Origin: Streptomyces californicus
GTDB taxonomy: Bacteria > Actinomycetota > Actinomycetes > Streptomycetales > Streptomycetaceae
DNA length: 64,000 nt
Reading direction: 5' to 3'
Assembly: GCF_000717645.1 (NCBI RefSeq)
Contig: NZ_JNZZ01000026.1
Span: forward strand, 1-64,000
The notes under the pieces were generated by a model. The model ran no database searches. It saw nothing but the letters and a program-made list of their open reading frames with translations, and was not told the origin of the DNA. Shown piece after piece: positions 52,401-59,809 of this stretch. The number at the start of each line of letters is the position of its first letter. The first letter of the stretch is position 1. A program made the position numbers and the translations under genes.

Positions 52401-53396
52401 GAGCGGCGCCGCAAGGTGGCGGAGGACAAGGACCTGGAGGCGCTCCGGCTGAAGCTGCGCCCGAAGGCCCGCCAGGCGCTCTCCAAGGCCGCCGCCGCGA
52501 CCGCGGGCCCCTCGGGCGAGTCCATCGAGCGTTCGGGCCTCACGGACTGGACGATCGGCACGCTGACCAAGGTCTTCGAGACCCGTCGCGCCGGGCAGCC
52601 GGTGAAGGCGTACCCGGCCCTCGTCGACCAGGGCGACACCGTGGCCGTGCGCCTCTTCGACACCGAGGCCGAGCAGCAGCAGGCGATGTGGCGCGGCACG
52701 CGACGGCTGATCATGCTGAACATCCCGGTGAATCCGGCGAAGTTCGCCTCGGACCGGCTGAGCAACCAGCAGAAGCTGGCCCTGTCCCGCAATCCGCACG
52801 GTTCGGTGCAGGCCCTCTTCGAGGACTGCGCCACCGCGGCCGCCGACCGGCTGATCGCCGCGCACGGTGGGCCCGCGTGGGACGAGAAGGCGTTCCGGAC
52901 GCTGTACGACAAGGTGCGCGCGGACCTGGTGGACCTGACCGTCCGCACGATCGACCAGGTGCAGCAGGTCCTGGCCGCGTGGCAGGCGTGCGAGCGCCGG
53001 CTGAAGGCGACCAACAGCCTGACGCTGGTGGTCAACGTCGCCGACGTCCGCGACCAGTTGGCCCGTCTCGTGCCGTCCGGCTTCGTCACGGCCACCGGGC
53101 TGCGCCGGCTGCCGGACCTGATGCGCTACCTGGTGGCGGCGGACCGGCGGCTCCAGCAGATGCCGACGGCCGTGCAGCGGGACACCACGCGGATGGAGAA
53201 GGTCCACGAGATGCAGGACGAGTACGCGTGGCTGCTCGAACAGTTCCCGCAGGGGCGGCCGGTGCCGCAGGAGGTGCGGGACGTCCGTTGGATGATCGAG
53301 GAGCTGCGCGTCAGCTACTTCGCCCATGCGCTGGGCACGGCGTTCCCCGTCTCGGACAAGCGGATCGTGAAGGCGATCGACGCCCTGGCGCCCTGA
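49464..53396 (+). CDS. hrpA: ATP-dependent RNA helicase HrpA
   Basis: A 1310-residue DEAH helicase, the full family length. The core has [21 protein letters not shown] (motif I), [13 protein letters not shown] (Ia), [10 protein letters not shown] (II, DEAH), [10 protein letters not shown] (III), [18 protein letters not shown] (V) and [12 protein letters not shown] (VI). HA2 and OB-fold regions follow, then the long C-terminal DUF3418 region typical of HrpA (residues 750-1300). HrpA works on mRNA structure and rescues stalled ribosomes. The ATG at 49464 has a weak upstream site (GGGATCCGT). Confidence 0.96.
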   Translation: [1310 protein letters not shown]

Positions 53397-53509
53397 CGGG
53401 GACGCGCCCGAGCCCGGCCGGTGAGGGCCCCGGCGCCCCGCCGGGGCCGCGCGGAGGGCGCGACGGACCGGGGTGCGGGCCGGTGACGGAGTCACCACCA
53501 GGAGTGAAG

Positions 53510-53539
53510 TCGACCTGGACCTCTTCCCTCCTGTACAGT
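53510..53539 (+). promoter_or_regulatory. Promoter of the second tRNA-Asp
   Basis: TCGACC at 53510-53515 and TACAGT at 53534-53539 are 18 bases apart. Transcription would start near 53546, about 34 bases before the tRNA. Confidence 0.55.
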
Positions 53540-53579
53540 CTGGTTTCGCAGCAAGCCGCAAGGCAAGCAGCGAAAACCT

Positions 53580-53654
53580 GGTCCTGTGGAGCAGTTTGGA
53601 GTGCTCGCCACCCTGTCAAGGTGGAGGCCGCGGGTTCAAATCCCGTCAGGACCG
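53580..53654 (+). tRNA. tRNA-Asp (GTC), copy 2
   Basis: Identical to the copy at 46793-46867 across all 75 bases, with anticodon GTC. The flanking DNA differs, so only the gene itself is duplicated. It has its own promoter and terminator. Confidence 0.96.
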
Positions 53655-53660
53655 CAGTAG

Positions 53661-53693
53661 AGAAAGCCCGGATCGTTTCGATCCGGGCTTTCT
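53661..53693 (+). terminator. Terminator of tRNA-Asp copy 2
   Basis: AGAAAGCCCGGATCG (53661-53675) pairs with CGATCCGGGCTTTCT (53679-53693) around TTT, seven bases past the tRNA. The T-rich 3' arm (CTTTCT) supports intrinsic termination. Confidence 0.88.
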
Positions 53694-53805
53694 CGCGTCT
53701 TGACGAGCCCACCGGCCCCGGGTACCCCGGAGAGCAGAGGCCGTCCCTGCACCCTCGGCGCTGCTCACGGCGGGGGACGGCCGGGCCCACCGGGAGGTGG
53801 CTCGG

Positions 53806-54354
53806 ATGTCCGCGTCCACGGCACGACACGAGATACGCGCGCTGCTGCGCGCCCATCTGGCGGCCGCTTCCGCCTACCGCCACCTCACCCGGTACTGCGT
53901 GGTCTGCCACCGCCTCCTGCGGCTCGCCATGGAGCCCGGTGGCGACGGGGCGGCCGGGCCGACCGCCGGCCGCTCGACGCCATTGGGCAACCCCCCGACG
54001 CCCCCTGCCGACCCCTCGACGCCACCGGCCAAACCCTCGGCCCCTTCCGCCCGGTCTTCGACGCCCTCCGTCGGCCGCTCGGCGCCCGCCGCCGGCTCCC
54101 CGAAGCCCCCCGCCCGGCGCTCAGCGCCCGCTGCCCGACCCTCGGTGCTCTCCGTCGACCTCTCGGCGCCCGCTCCCCGGTCTTCCGCAGCCTCCGGAGC
54201 CGCTTCGGAAGCCCGCCGCCGCCTTGACGGAGGCGTCGGCTCACCCGGTGAAGCCGAGGACGAGGCCCGCGCGCCGGGCCCGAAACGGACCGGACGCCCT
54301 GGGAAGCGGAGCGCGGAGGAGCGGACCGGGGCCGAAAGACCCTCCCCGACATGA
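53806..54354 (+). CDS. Small hypothetical protein with CxxC (DUF6274-like)
   Basis: About 182 residues. The first 45 residues (TARHEIRALLRAHLAAASAYRH, CVVCHRLLRLAME) form a conserved helical piece with a CxxC-H motif that I associate with a Streptomyces-restricted family (DUF6274). The rest is a long Ser/Pro/Ala-rich disordered tail with recurring RPSAPAARP-like units. The ATG at 53806 follows GGGAGG by eight bases. Function is unknown. The tail DNA (53960-54200) is repetitive, so its length is likely to vary between strains. Confidence 0.7.
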   Translation: MSASTARHEIRALLRAHLAAASAYRHLTRYCVVCHRLLRLAMEPGGDGAAGPTAGRSTPLGNPPTPPADPSTPPAKPSAPSARSSTPSVGRSAPAAGSPKPPARRSAPAARPSVLSVDLSAPAPRSSAASGAASEARRRLDGGVGSPGEAEDEARAPGPKRTGRPGKRSAEERTGAERPSPT

Positions 54355-54759
54355 CCATCGGCCGGATGCTTCCCCGTCCACGCAGTGGCACGCTGGGAGT
54401 TGGCAAGCGTCGGGCGGTGTGACGGTAGTCACCGAAAGAGTTTTCAGACTGGGGGACTTTACTCGCCCCCTACAACTGTTGAATTTAATATGTGCAATTG
54501 CACGGGTGCGATCACCGGGTGGCGGCCCCCCGGAGACCGTTCCGTCCGGGGCTGTCCCACCGCGTCCCCACCCCCTCCGGGACGCTCACCCACACTCCCG
54601 CACAGACCCGCTCACAGCCCCACGAAGGCCCCGGCCCCCCGGCACGCCTCCCCGTCGGCCGACAGAGCACCCGAGGGCCCCTGGAGCCCCGGAAGCCGAC
54701 CGACCGCCCGGTTCTGTACGGCCGGCCCGGCAGGGGCACGGGAGAGCCCTCCAGGGCAT
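54355..54759. other. Spacer with AT-rich island, no gene seen
   Basis: The gap between the CxxC protein and the bldC terminator is 405 bp. 54420-54505 is strikingly AT-rich (GAGTTTTCAGAC, TGTTGAATTTAATATGTGC) and ends in a perfect 12-bp palindrome at 54492-54503. Open frames downstream are Pro-rich with no domain. The AT-rich part might be a promoter for an unannotated small RNA or a lost gene. Confidence 0.5.
54492..54503. promoter_or_regulatory. Palindrome GTGCAATTGCAC in AT-rich island
   Basis: Perfect 12-bp palindrome just after TTTAATAT. Such sites in an otherwise GC-rich genome often bind a dimeric regulator, but no gene with a convincing start follows. Confidence 0.4.
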
Positions 54760-54797
54760 AAAAAATCGCGCTGGACCCGGCGGAGTCCAGCGCGATC
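54760..54797 (-). terminator. Intrinsic terminator of bldC
   Basis: On the minus strand ATCGCGCTGGAC and GTCCAGCGCGAT form a perfect 12-bp stem with an eight-base loop, followed by a run of T (fwd A60-A65). It lies about 180 bases beyond the bldC stop. It is one of the few hairpins in the window with a true U-tract. Confidence 0.88.
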
Positions 54798-54974
54798 AAT
54801 ACGACGACACCCGTGAGACACAGGTATGACGCCCGTTGGGGCAGGCGTCCGTCGAGTGGAGCTATGGGCGGGCTGCCGGGGTTGGGGGACCCGCTGACTG
54901 CCCGATTGTGGTGCGGTGTTGCGTGGTTACTGCGGTACTGCCGAACTGCTGTTTCTGCTGCGAGGCAGGGGTGT

Positions 54975-55181
54975 TCAGGCCTCGCTGCGCTGCTGCGGAA
55001 TACCCGCCAGCAGTGCGCGGACCTCTGCCTCGCGGTACCGGCGGTGTCCACCGAGCGTGCGGATGGACGTGAGCTTGCCAGCCTTGGCCCAACGGGTGAC
55101 CGTCTTCGGGTCCACGCGGAACATCGTGGCAACCTCAGCCGGGGTCAGCAGCGGCTCGGCATCAGGGGTGCGAGCGGTCAT
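54975..55181 (-). CDS. bldC: Developmental regulator BldC
   Basis: A 68-residue MerR-like small DNA-binding protein. It contains LLTPAEVATMFRVDPKTV (helix-turn-helix), TRWAKAGKLTSIRTLGGHRRY (wing) and a short C-terminal helix. The sequence agrees with S. coelicolor BldC (SCO4091) as remembered, essentially without change. BldC binds direct repeats cooperatively and delays entry into sporulation while controlling antibiotic genes. The ATG at 55181 follows GAGGAGG. A hairpin in the leader lies directly upstream of the ribosome-binding site. Confidence 0.97.
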   Translation of the reverse strand: MTARTPDAEPLLTPAEVATMFRVDPKTVTRWAKAGKLTSIRTLGGHRRYREAEVRALLAGIPQQRSEA

Positions 55182-55867
55182 GAGCGGCCTCCTCGGGAGA
55201 ACCGAACCTTCTCGGTTCTTTCCTTTAAATTCTGCACCTTGACCCGCGTTGCCCGAAATGGCGGACGCGGGCCGAGTCGGTTATAGGACGAACGGCTTGT
55301 CCTCGGCACTACAACTACACCATCCGTCCAGCCACGTCGGCCAAACCGATGGAATTGCCCTCCCAGGTGTTCATCAGCGACGGAAAGCCGATGGACCATG
55401 CCATAGCGGACAGTCACGCCCCGGTGACGATCAGTCACAGAGCGATCAGGAGCCCTCAGAACCCCCATAGCGCGCAAAGTCGAGCATCCTGCCCTTATGC
55501 GGACAGAAGGAGCCCTCCCCGGACTCCTTGTCCTATTTTGGCATGAGGAGTAGGGATAGGCGCAAGAGCCCCGTTAGTGCTGTCCATCACGCATGAGGCT
55601 TAGGCCCGGTTCGGGACGTAGGTCCCGGGGTCGGCGGCGTACGCTTCCGCCTCACCCTTCACACGTGTCACATCGAACGAGGGTTCACGGCCCGTCAGCC
55701 GTCCGTCGAGCCCTCTCCGTCACCCTCCGCCGGGGCGACGCGACGTCCTCCCTCTCCCGGTCACTCCGAACGGTCCGGCCCCGATGGCCGTCCGCCGGCC
55801 TCTCGGCCGTCCTGGATGAAGGATGCCCCGGTTCCGTCACCTTGATGCCCCTGTGGGCCTTTTCACG
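55182..55867. other. Long bldC upstream region
   Basis: This 686-bp gap lies between bldC and the next minus-strand gene and is AT-richer than average at 55210-55250 and 55480-55560 (CTTATTTTGGCATGAGGAG). It must hold the bldC promoter, probably in 55220-55300. Open frames show no domain. A large control region is expected for a developmental gene. Confidence 0.5.
55198..55219 (-). promoter_or_regulatory. Leader hairpin before bldC ribosome-binding site
   Basis: AGAACCGA (55198-55205) and TCGGTTCT (55212-55219) form an 8-bp stem with a six-base loop. It ends four bases before GAGGAGG of bldC, so it could affect translation start or be a dyad operator. Confidence 0.5.
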
Positions 55868-56725
55868 TCAATTGGTGAACTGCCGGTCCCTGACCGCCCG
55901 CCAGCGCTCCGCGAGCCGCGCGTACGCCTCCGCCGCGCCCTCGCCGTCCCCGTCCCGCAACGCGGTCAGCCCCTCCGCCACGTCCGCCGCCGACCGGTCC
56001 CCCGCCAGGAGCTCCGGCGACAACGCGTGCACCAGGCCTCCGTAGTCCAGCTCGACCAGGGAGCGCGGATGGAACTCCTCCAGCCAGCGCCCCACGTCCA
56101 CCAGCCCCTCGGTCAGCGGGCCTTCGGGGACGTTCTCGCGCAGGGTCCGCAGCGCCCGCGCCAGCCGCCGGCGGGCCTCGACCATCGGGGTGCGGTAGCG
56201 CAGGACGGGCCCGTCCTCCCCCGCCTCGTCCGCCGGCCGGTACTCCCGCTCCTCGTCGTCGAAGAGCACGAACCAACGCACCGGCACCTGCCACACCGTG
56301 GTGCGGATCCACGGCCGCGCGTCCGGGTGGCGCCGCTGCCAGCGCTGATGGTCCGCCGCCGCCTGACCGCGCACCACCGCGGGCAGCACGACGTCCAGCA
56401 CCTTGGCCGGAAACATTCCATCGAGTTCCTCCAGGGCCAGCCAGCCGCGCAGTCTGGTCCGCCACGGGCAGACGCACACCACCCCGTCGAGCACCGCCAC
56501 GAACGCGTCGCCGCTCTCGTGGACGGGCACCCCGACCGGCGGCGTCGCCACCAAGTCCGCCAGCGAGCGGCGCAGTTCGTCCTGGGCCGTGGGAAGCTCC
56601 GCGCGCCGCGCGTAACGCGTCCAGTGACCGCGCTCCGGCTCCGCGAAGGCGGCGAGCGGTTCGTAGACCCGGAGATACGACGTGTAAGGGACGAGCACCG
56701 AAGACACCACCGACATGCAGCGCAT
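55868..56725 (-). CDS. Conserved hypothetical protein
   Basis: About 285 residues, soluble, without a signal peptide. Characteristic pieces are [20 protein letters not shown] at the start, [46 protein letters not shown] and [16 protein letters not shown] believe it is a conserved Streptomyces protein without assigned function. It is divergent from vdh, and a perfect palindrome lies 15 bases before its ATG. The start may be ATG 56725 or 56716; neither has a good ribosome site, so the mRNA may have a short leader. Confidence 0.8.
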   Translation of the reverse strand: MRCMSVVSSVLVPYTSYLRVYEPLAAFAEPERGHWTRYARRAELPTAQDELRRSLADLVATPPVGVPVHESGDAFVAVLDGVVCVCPWRTRLRGWLALEELDGMFPAKVLDVVLPAVVRGQAAADHQRWQRRHPDARPWIRTTVWQVPVRWFVLFDDEEREYRPADEAGEDGPVLRYRTPMVEARRRLARALRTLRENVPEGPLTEGLVDVGRWLEEFHPRSLVELDYGGLVHALSPELLAGDRSAADVAEGLTALRDGDGEGAAEAYARLAERWRAVRDRQFTN

Positions 56726-56739
56726 CGTGTCACGGCCGG

Positions 56740-56756
56740 TCACCCCCAGGGGGTGA
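56740..56756. promoter_or_regulatory. Palindromic site TCACCCCC-A-GGGGGTGA
   Basis: Perfect 8-bp inverted repeat with a one-base centre, between the divergent hypothetical gene and vdh. It is 15 bases upstream of one start and about 138 bases upstream of the other, a fit for an operator of the hypothetical gene or of both. Confidence 0.5.
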
Positions 56757-56893
56757 TCCTTCGCAGGGGGGCGGACCAGCGCCGCCGAAGGACTTACGCT
56801 CTTGCCCATCGGACCCGCCGTGCGCGGTCGGTCCGCGGCCCTCCCCACCCTCAGGAGGGTCTTCCGCCGCTTCGTTGTTTGGGAGTCACCACA

Positions 56894-57985
56894 GTGACCG
56901 ATGTGACCGGCGCGCCCGTCGATGTACTGCACACCCTGTTCCACTCCGACCAGGGAGGCCACGAACAGGTCGTGATCTGCCAGGACCGCGCCAGCGGTCT
57001 CAAGGCCGTCATCGCCCTCCACTCCACCGCCCTGGGCCCCGCCCTCGGCGGCACCCGCTTCTACCCCTACGACTCCGAGGCCGACGCCGTCGCCGACGCG
57101 CTGAACCTCTCGCGCGGGATGTCGTACAAGAACGCCCTGGCCGGGCTCGACCACGGTGGCGGCAAGGCCGTCATCATCGGCGACCCGGAGCAGATCAAGA
57201 GCGAGGAACTCCTCCTCGCCTACGGCCGGTTCGTCGCCTCGCTCGGCGGCCGGTACGTCACCGCCTGCGACGTCGGCACCTACGTCGCCGACATGGACGT
57301 CGTCGCCCGGGAGTGCCGCTGGACCACCGGCCGCTCGCCCGAGAACGGCGGCGCCGGCGACTCCTCGGTGCTCACCGCCTTCGGCGTCTTCCAGGGCATG
57401 CGGGCCTCGGCCCAGCACCTGTGGGGCGACCCGTCGCTGCGCGGCCGCAAGGTCGGCGTCGCCGGGGTGGGCAAGGTGGGCCGCCACCTCGTCGAGCACC
57501 TGCTCTCCGACGGGGCCGAGGTCGTGATCACCGACGTCCGCGAGGAGTCGGTGCGCGCGATCACCGAGCTGCACCCGGAGGTCGCCGTGGCGGCCGACAC
57601 CGACGCCCTGATCCGCACCGAGGGCCTCGACGTCTACGCGCCGTGCGCGCTCGGCGGCGCGCTGAACGACGCGACCGTGCCGGTGCTCACCGCGAAGGTG
57701 GTGTGCGGCGCGGCCAACAACCAGCTCGCGCACCCAGGCGTGGAGAAGGACCTGGCCGACCGGTCGGTTCTCTACGCCCCCGACTACGTGGTCAACGCCG
57801 GTGGCGTGATCCAGGTGGCCGACGAGCTGCACGGCTTCGACTTCGACCGGTGCAAGGCGAAGGCTACGAGGATCTTCGACACCACGCTGGAAATATTCGC
57901 ACGTGCGAAGGCTGACGGGATTCCGCCGGCCGCGGCGGCCGACCGGCTCGCCGAGCAGCGCATGGCGGAGGCCCGGACCCGCTGA
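56894..57985 (+). CDS. vdh: Valine (branched-chain) dehydrogenase
   Basis: A 363-residue enzyme of the Glu/Leu/Phe/Val dehydrogenase family. The catalytic Lys is in [20 protein letters not shown], substrate pocket residues in [21 protein letters not shown], and the NAD-binding motif in [34 protein letters not shown] closes the site. Vdh deaminates valine, leucine and isoleucine to 2-oxo acids, which feed polyketide starter units. The order with bldC and purMF matches S. coelicolor vdh (SCO4089). The GTG at 56894 follows GGGAG. Confidence 0.95.
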   Translation: MTDVTGAPVDVLHTLFHSDQGGHEQVVICQDRASGLKAVIALHSTALGPALGGTRFYPYDSEADAVADALNLSRGMSYKNALAGLDHGGGKAVIIGDPEQIKSEELLLAYGRFVASLGGRYVTACDVGTYVADMDVVARECRWTTGRSPENGGAGDSSVLTAFGVFQGMRASAQHLWGDPSLRGRKVGVAGVGKVGRHLVEHLLSDGAEVVITDVREESVRAITELHPEVAVAADTDALIRTEGLDVYAPCALGGALNDATVPVLTAKVVCGAANNQLAHPGVEKDLADRSVLYAPDYVVNAGGVIQVADELHGFDFDRCKAKATRIFDTTLEIFARAKADGIPPAAAADRLAEQRMAEARTR

Positions 57986-58264
57986 CCGGGCGCGCGAGCG
58001 GCCCGCCGGGCGACGAGACAAGACTCACGTCGGTCGGCGGGTCGTACCTCCACAAGAGGTTAAAATCGCGTTTGACCAGCGAGGACAGGGCTCCTCGATG
58101 GCCCTGTGCCGGGTCCGGGACGCAAGCGGCGTACCGTATGGCCACGGAAGCAGGTACCGTTAAAGCCCTACGGGCACGGTCTCTCTCCGGAGAGTCCGTC
58201 CTGAAACATGAACGCGTGTCAAGACTCTGGGGCCGTCGAGCCCCGTCACCGAGGGGGTCGAGCC

Positions 58265-58525
58265 ATGGGGCGCGGCCGGGCAAAGGCCAAGCAGACCAAG
58301 GTCGCCCGCCAGCTGAAGTACAGCAGCGGCGGGACTGACCTGTCGCGTCTGGCCAATGAGCTGGGCGCATCGCCTTCGAGTCAGCCACCGAACGCAGAGC
58401 CGTTCGAGGACGACGACGAGGAAGATGACCCGTACGCACAGTACGCGGATCGCTACAACCAGGACGATGACGACGATCAGGACGGTCCTTCCGGCCCGTC
58501 GTCGTCACAGCGCCGCGGCGCTTGA
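58265..58525 (+). CDS. DUF3073-family protein
   Basis: An 86-residue protein. The basic N-terminus MGRGRAKAKQTKVARQLKYS is the conserved DUF3073 core, followed by DLSRLANEL and an acidic tail (EDDDEEDDPYAQYADRY). It is conserved in actinobacteria without known function; charge pattern suggests nucleic-acid or protein contacts. The ATG at 58265 follows GAGGGGG. It is alone, between vdh and purM. Confidence 0.9.
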   Translation: MGRGRAKAKQTKVARQLKYSSGGTDLSRLANELGASPSSQPPNAEPFEDDDEEDDPYAQYADRYNQDDDDDQDGPSGPSSSQRRGA

Positions 58526-58542
58526 CCTCGCGCTGACACATC

Positions 58543-58573
58543 AACCCGGTCCGGGCCTGCCCCGGGCCGGGTT
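58543..58573 (+). terminator. Hairpin terminator after DUF3073
   Basis: AACCCGGTCCGGG (58543-58555) pairs with CCCGGGCCGGGTT (58561-58573) with one G-T-type mismatch, 17 bases past the stop. TCTGTGTG follows. Confidence 0.8.
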
Positions 58574-58675
58574 CTGTGTGTCCCGGTCCGGTCGGCCCCG
58601 CGCCGCCGGTCCGGCCTCGGCGGTGCGGGGTGCGCCGGGTGGACCACCCGGCGCTCCCTCGCGTACGGCCGCCGC

Positions 58676-59749
58676 TCAGCGCGCGTAGTCGCCGGTCAGC
58701 TCGGCGCCCGTGGCGTGGTCGCCGCGGGCGGTGATCTCGCCGGCGACCCAGGAGTCGACCCCGCGGTCGGCCAGCGTCGTCAGCGCGACGTCCACCGAGT
58801 CGGCCGGGACGATCGCGATCATGCCGACGCCCATGTTGAGCGTCTTCTCCAGCTCCAGGCGCTCCACGTTCCCGGCCTTGCCGACCAGGTCGAAGACCGC
58901 GCCGGGCGTCCAGGTGGAGCGGTCCACGGTGGCGTGCAGGCCGTCCGGGATCACCCGGGCCAGGTTGTTCGCCAGGCCGCCGCCGGTGACGTGGCTGAAG
59001 CCGTGCACGTCGGTCGTCCGGGTGAGCGCCAGGCAGTCCAGGGAGTAGATCCTGGTCGGCTCCAGCAGCTCCTCGCCCAGCGTGCGGCCGAACTCCTCGA
59101 CCTCGCGGTCCAGGGACCAGCCGGCCCGGTCGAAGAACACGTGGCGGACGAGCGAGTACCCGTTGGAGTGAAGACCCGAGGACGCCATGGCGATCACCGC
59201 GTCGCCCTCGCGGATGCGGTCGGGGCCGAGCAGGCGGTCGGCCTCGACCACGCCCGTACCGGCCCCGGCGACGTCGAAGTCGTCCGGGCCCAGCAGGCCG
59301 GGGTGCTCGGCCGTCTCGCCGCCGACCAGGGCGCAGCCGGCCAGGACGCAGCCCTCGGCGATGCCCTTGACGATGGCGGCGACCCGCTCGGGGTGCACCT
59401 TGCCGACGCAGATGTAGTCGGTCATGAACAGCGGCTCGGCGCCGCAGACGACGAGGTCGTCCACGACCATGCCGACGAGGTCGTGGCCGATGGTGTCGTA
59501 CACGCCCATCCGGCGGGCCAGGTCCACCTTGGTGCCCACGCCGTCGGTGGCGGAGGCCAGCAGCGGGCGCTCGTAGCGCTTCAGCGCGGAGGCGTCGAAG
59601 AGGCCGGCGAAGCCGCCCAGGCCGCCGAGGCCCGCGACCTCGGGGCGCTGGGTCTTCTTCACCCACTCCTTCATCAGCTCGACGGCGCGGTCGCCGGCTT
59701 CGATGTCGACGCCGGCCGCCGCGTAGGAGGCACCTGTTGTCTCAGACAT
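58676..59749 (-). CDS. purM: Phosphoribosylformylglycinamidine cyclo-ligase
   Basis: A 357-residue PurM that closes the imidazole ring to make AIR in purine synthesis, using ATP. It starts SYAAAGVDIEAGDRAVELM; ASATDGVGTKVDLA and DLVGMVVDDLVVCGAEPL are the ATP-site motifs, VGGETAEHPGLL and MASSGLHSNGYSLVR follow, and GFSHVTGGGLANNLARVIP and NMGVGMIAIV end the conserved set. The ATG at 59749 is used. purF lies 60 bases upstream in the same direction, so both are one operon. Confidence 0.97.
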   Translation of the reverse strand: MSETTGASYAAAGVDIEAGDRAVELMKEWVKKTQRPEVAGLGGLGGFAGLFDASALKRYERPLLASATDGVGTKVDLARRMGVYDTIGHDLVGMVVDDLVVCGAEPLFMTDYICVGKVHPERVAAIVKGIAEGCVLAGCALVGGETAEHPGLLGPDDFDVAGAGTGVVEADRLLGPDRIREGDAVIAMASSGLHSNGYSLVRHVFFDRAGWSLDREVEEFGRTLGEELLEPTRIYSLDCLALTRTTDVHGFSHVTGGGLANNLARVIPDGLHATVDRSTWTPGAVFDLVGKAGNVERLELEKTLNMGVGMIAIVPADSVDVALTTLADRGVDSWVAGEITARGDHATGAELTGDYAR

Positions 59750-59809
59750 GGCCTGGGATCTTTCGTGTGGAGATACGGGGCTGGTGGGGGACGCGGCGGC
59801 GCGTCCGGG

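Noticed and set aside
48747..53561. Minus-strand frame of 1604 codons opposite hrpA
   Set aside because: It is the antisense shadow of hrpA created by high GC at third positions; only its last 194 codons (48747-49331) have a signal peptide and start site and are kept as a gene.
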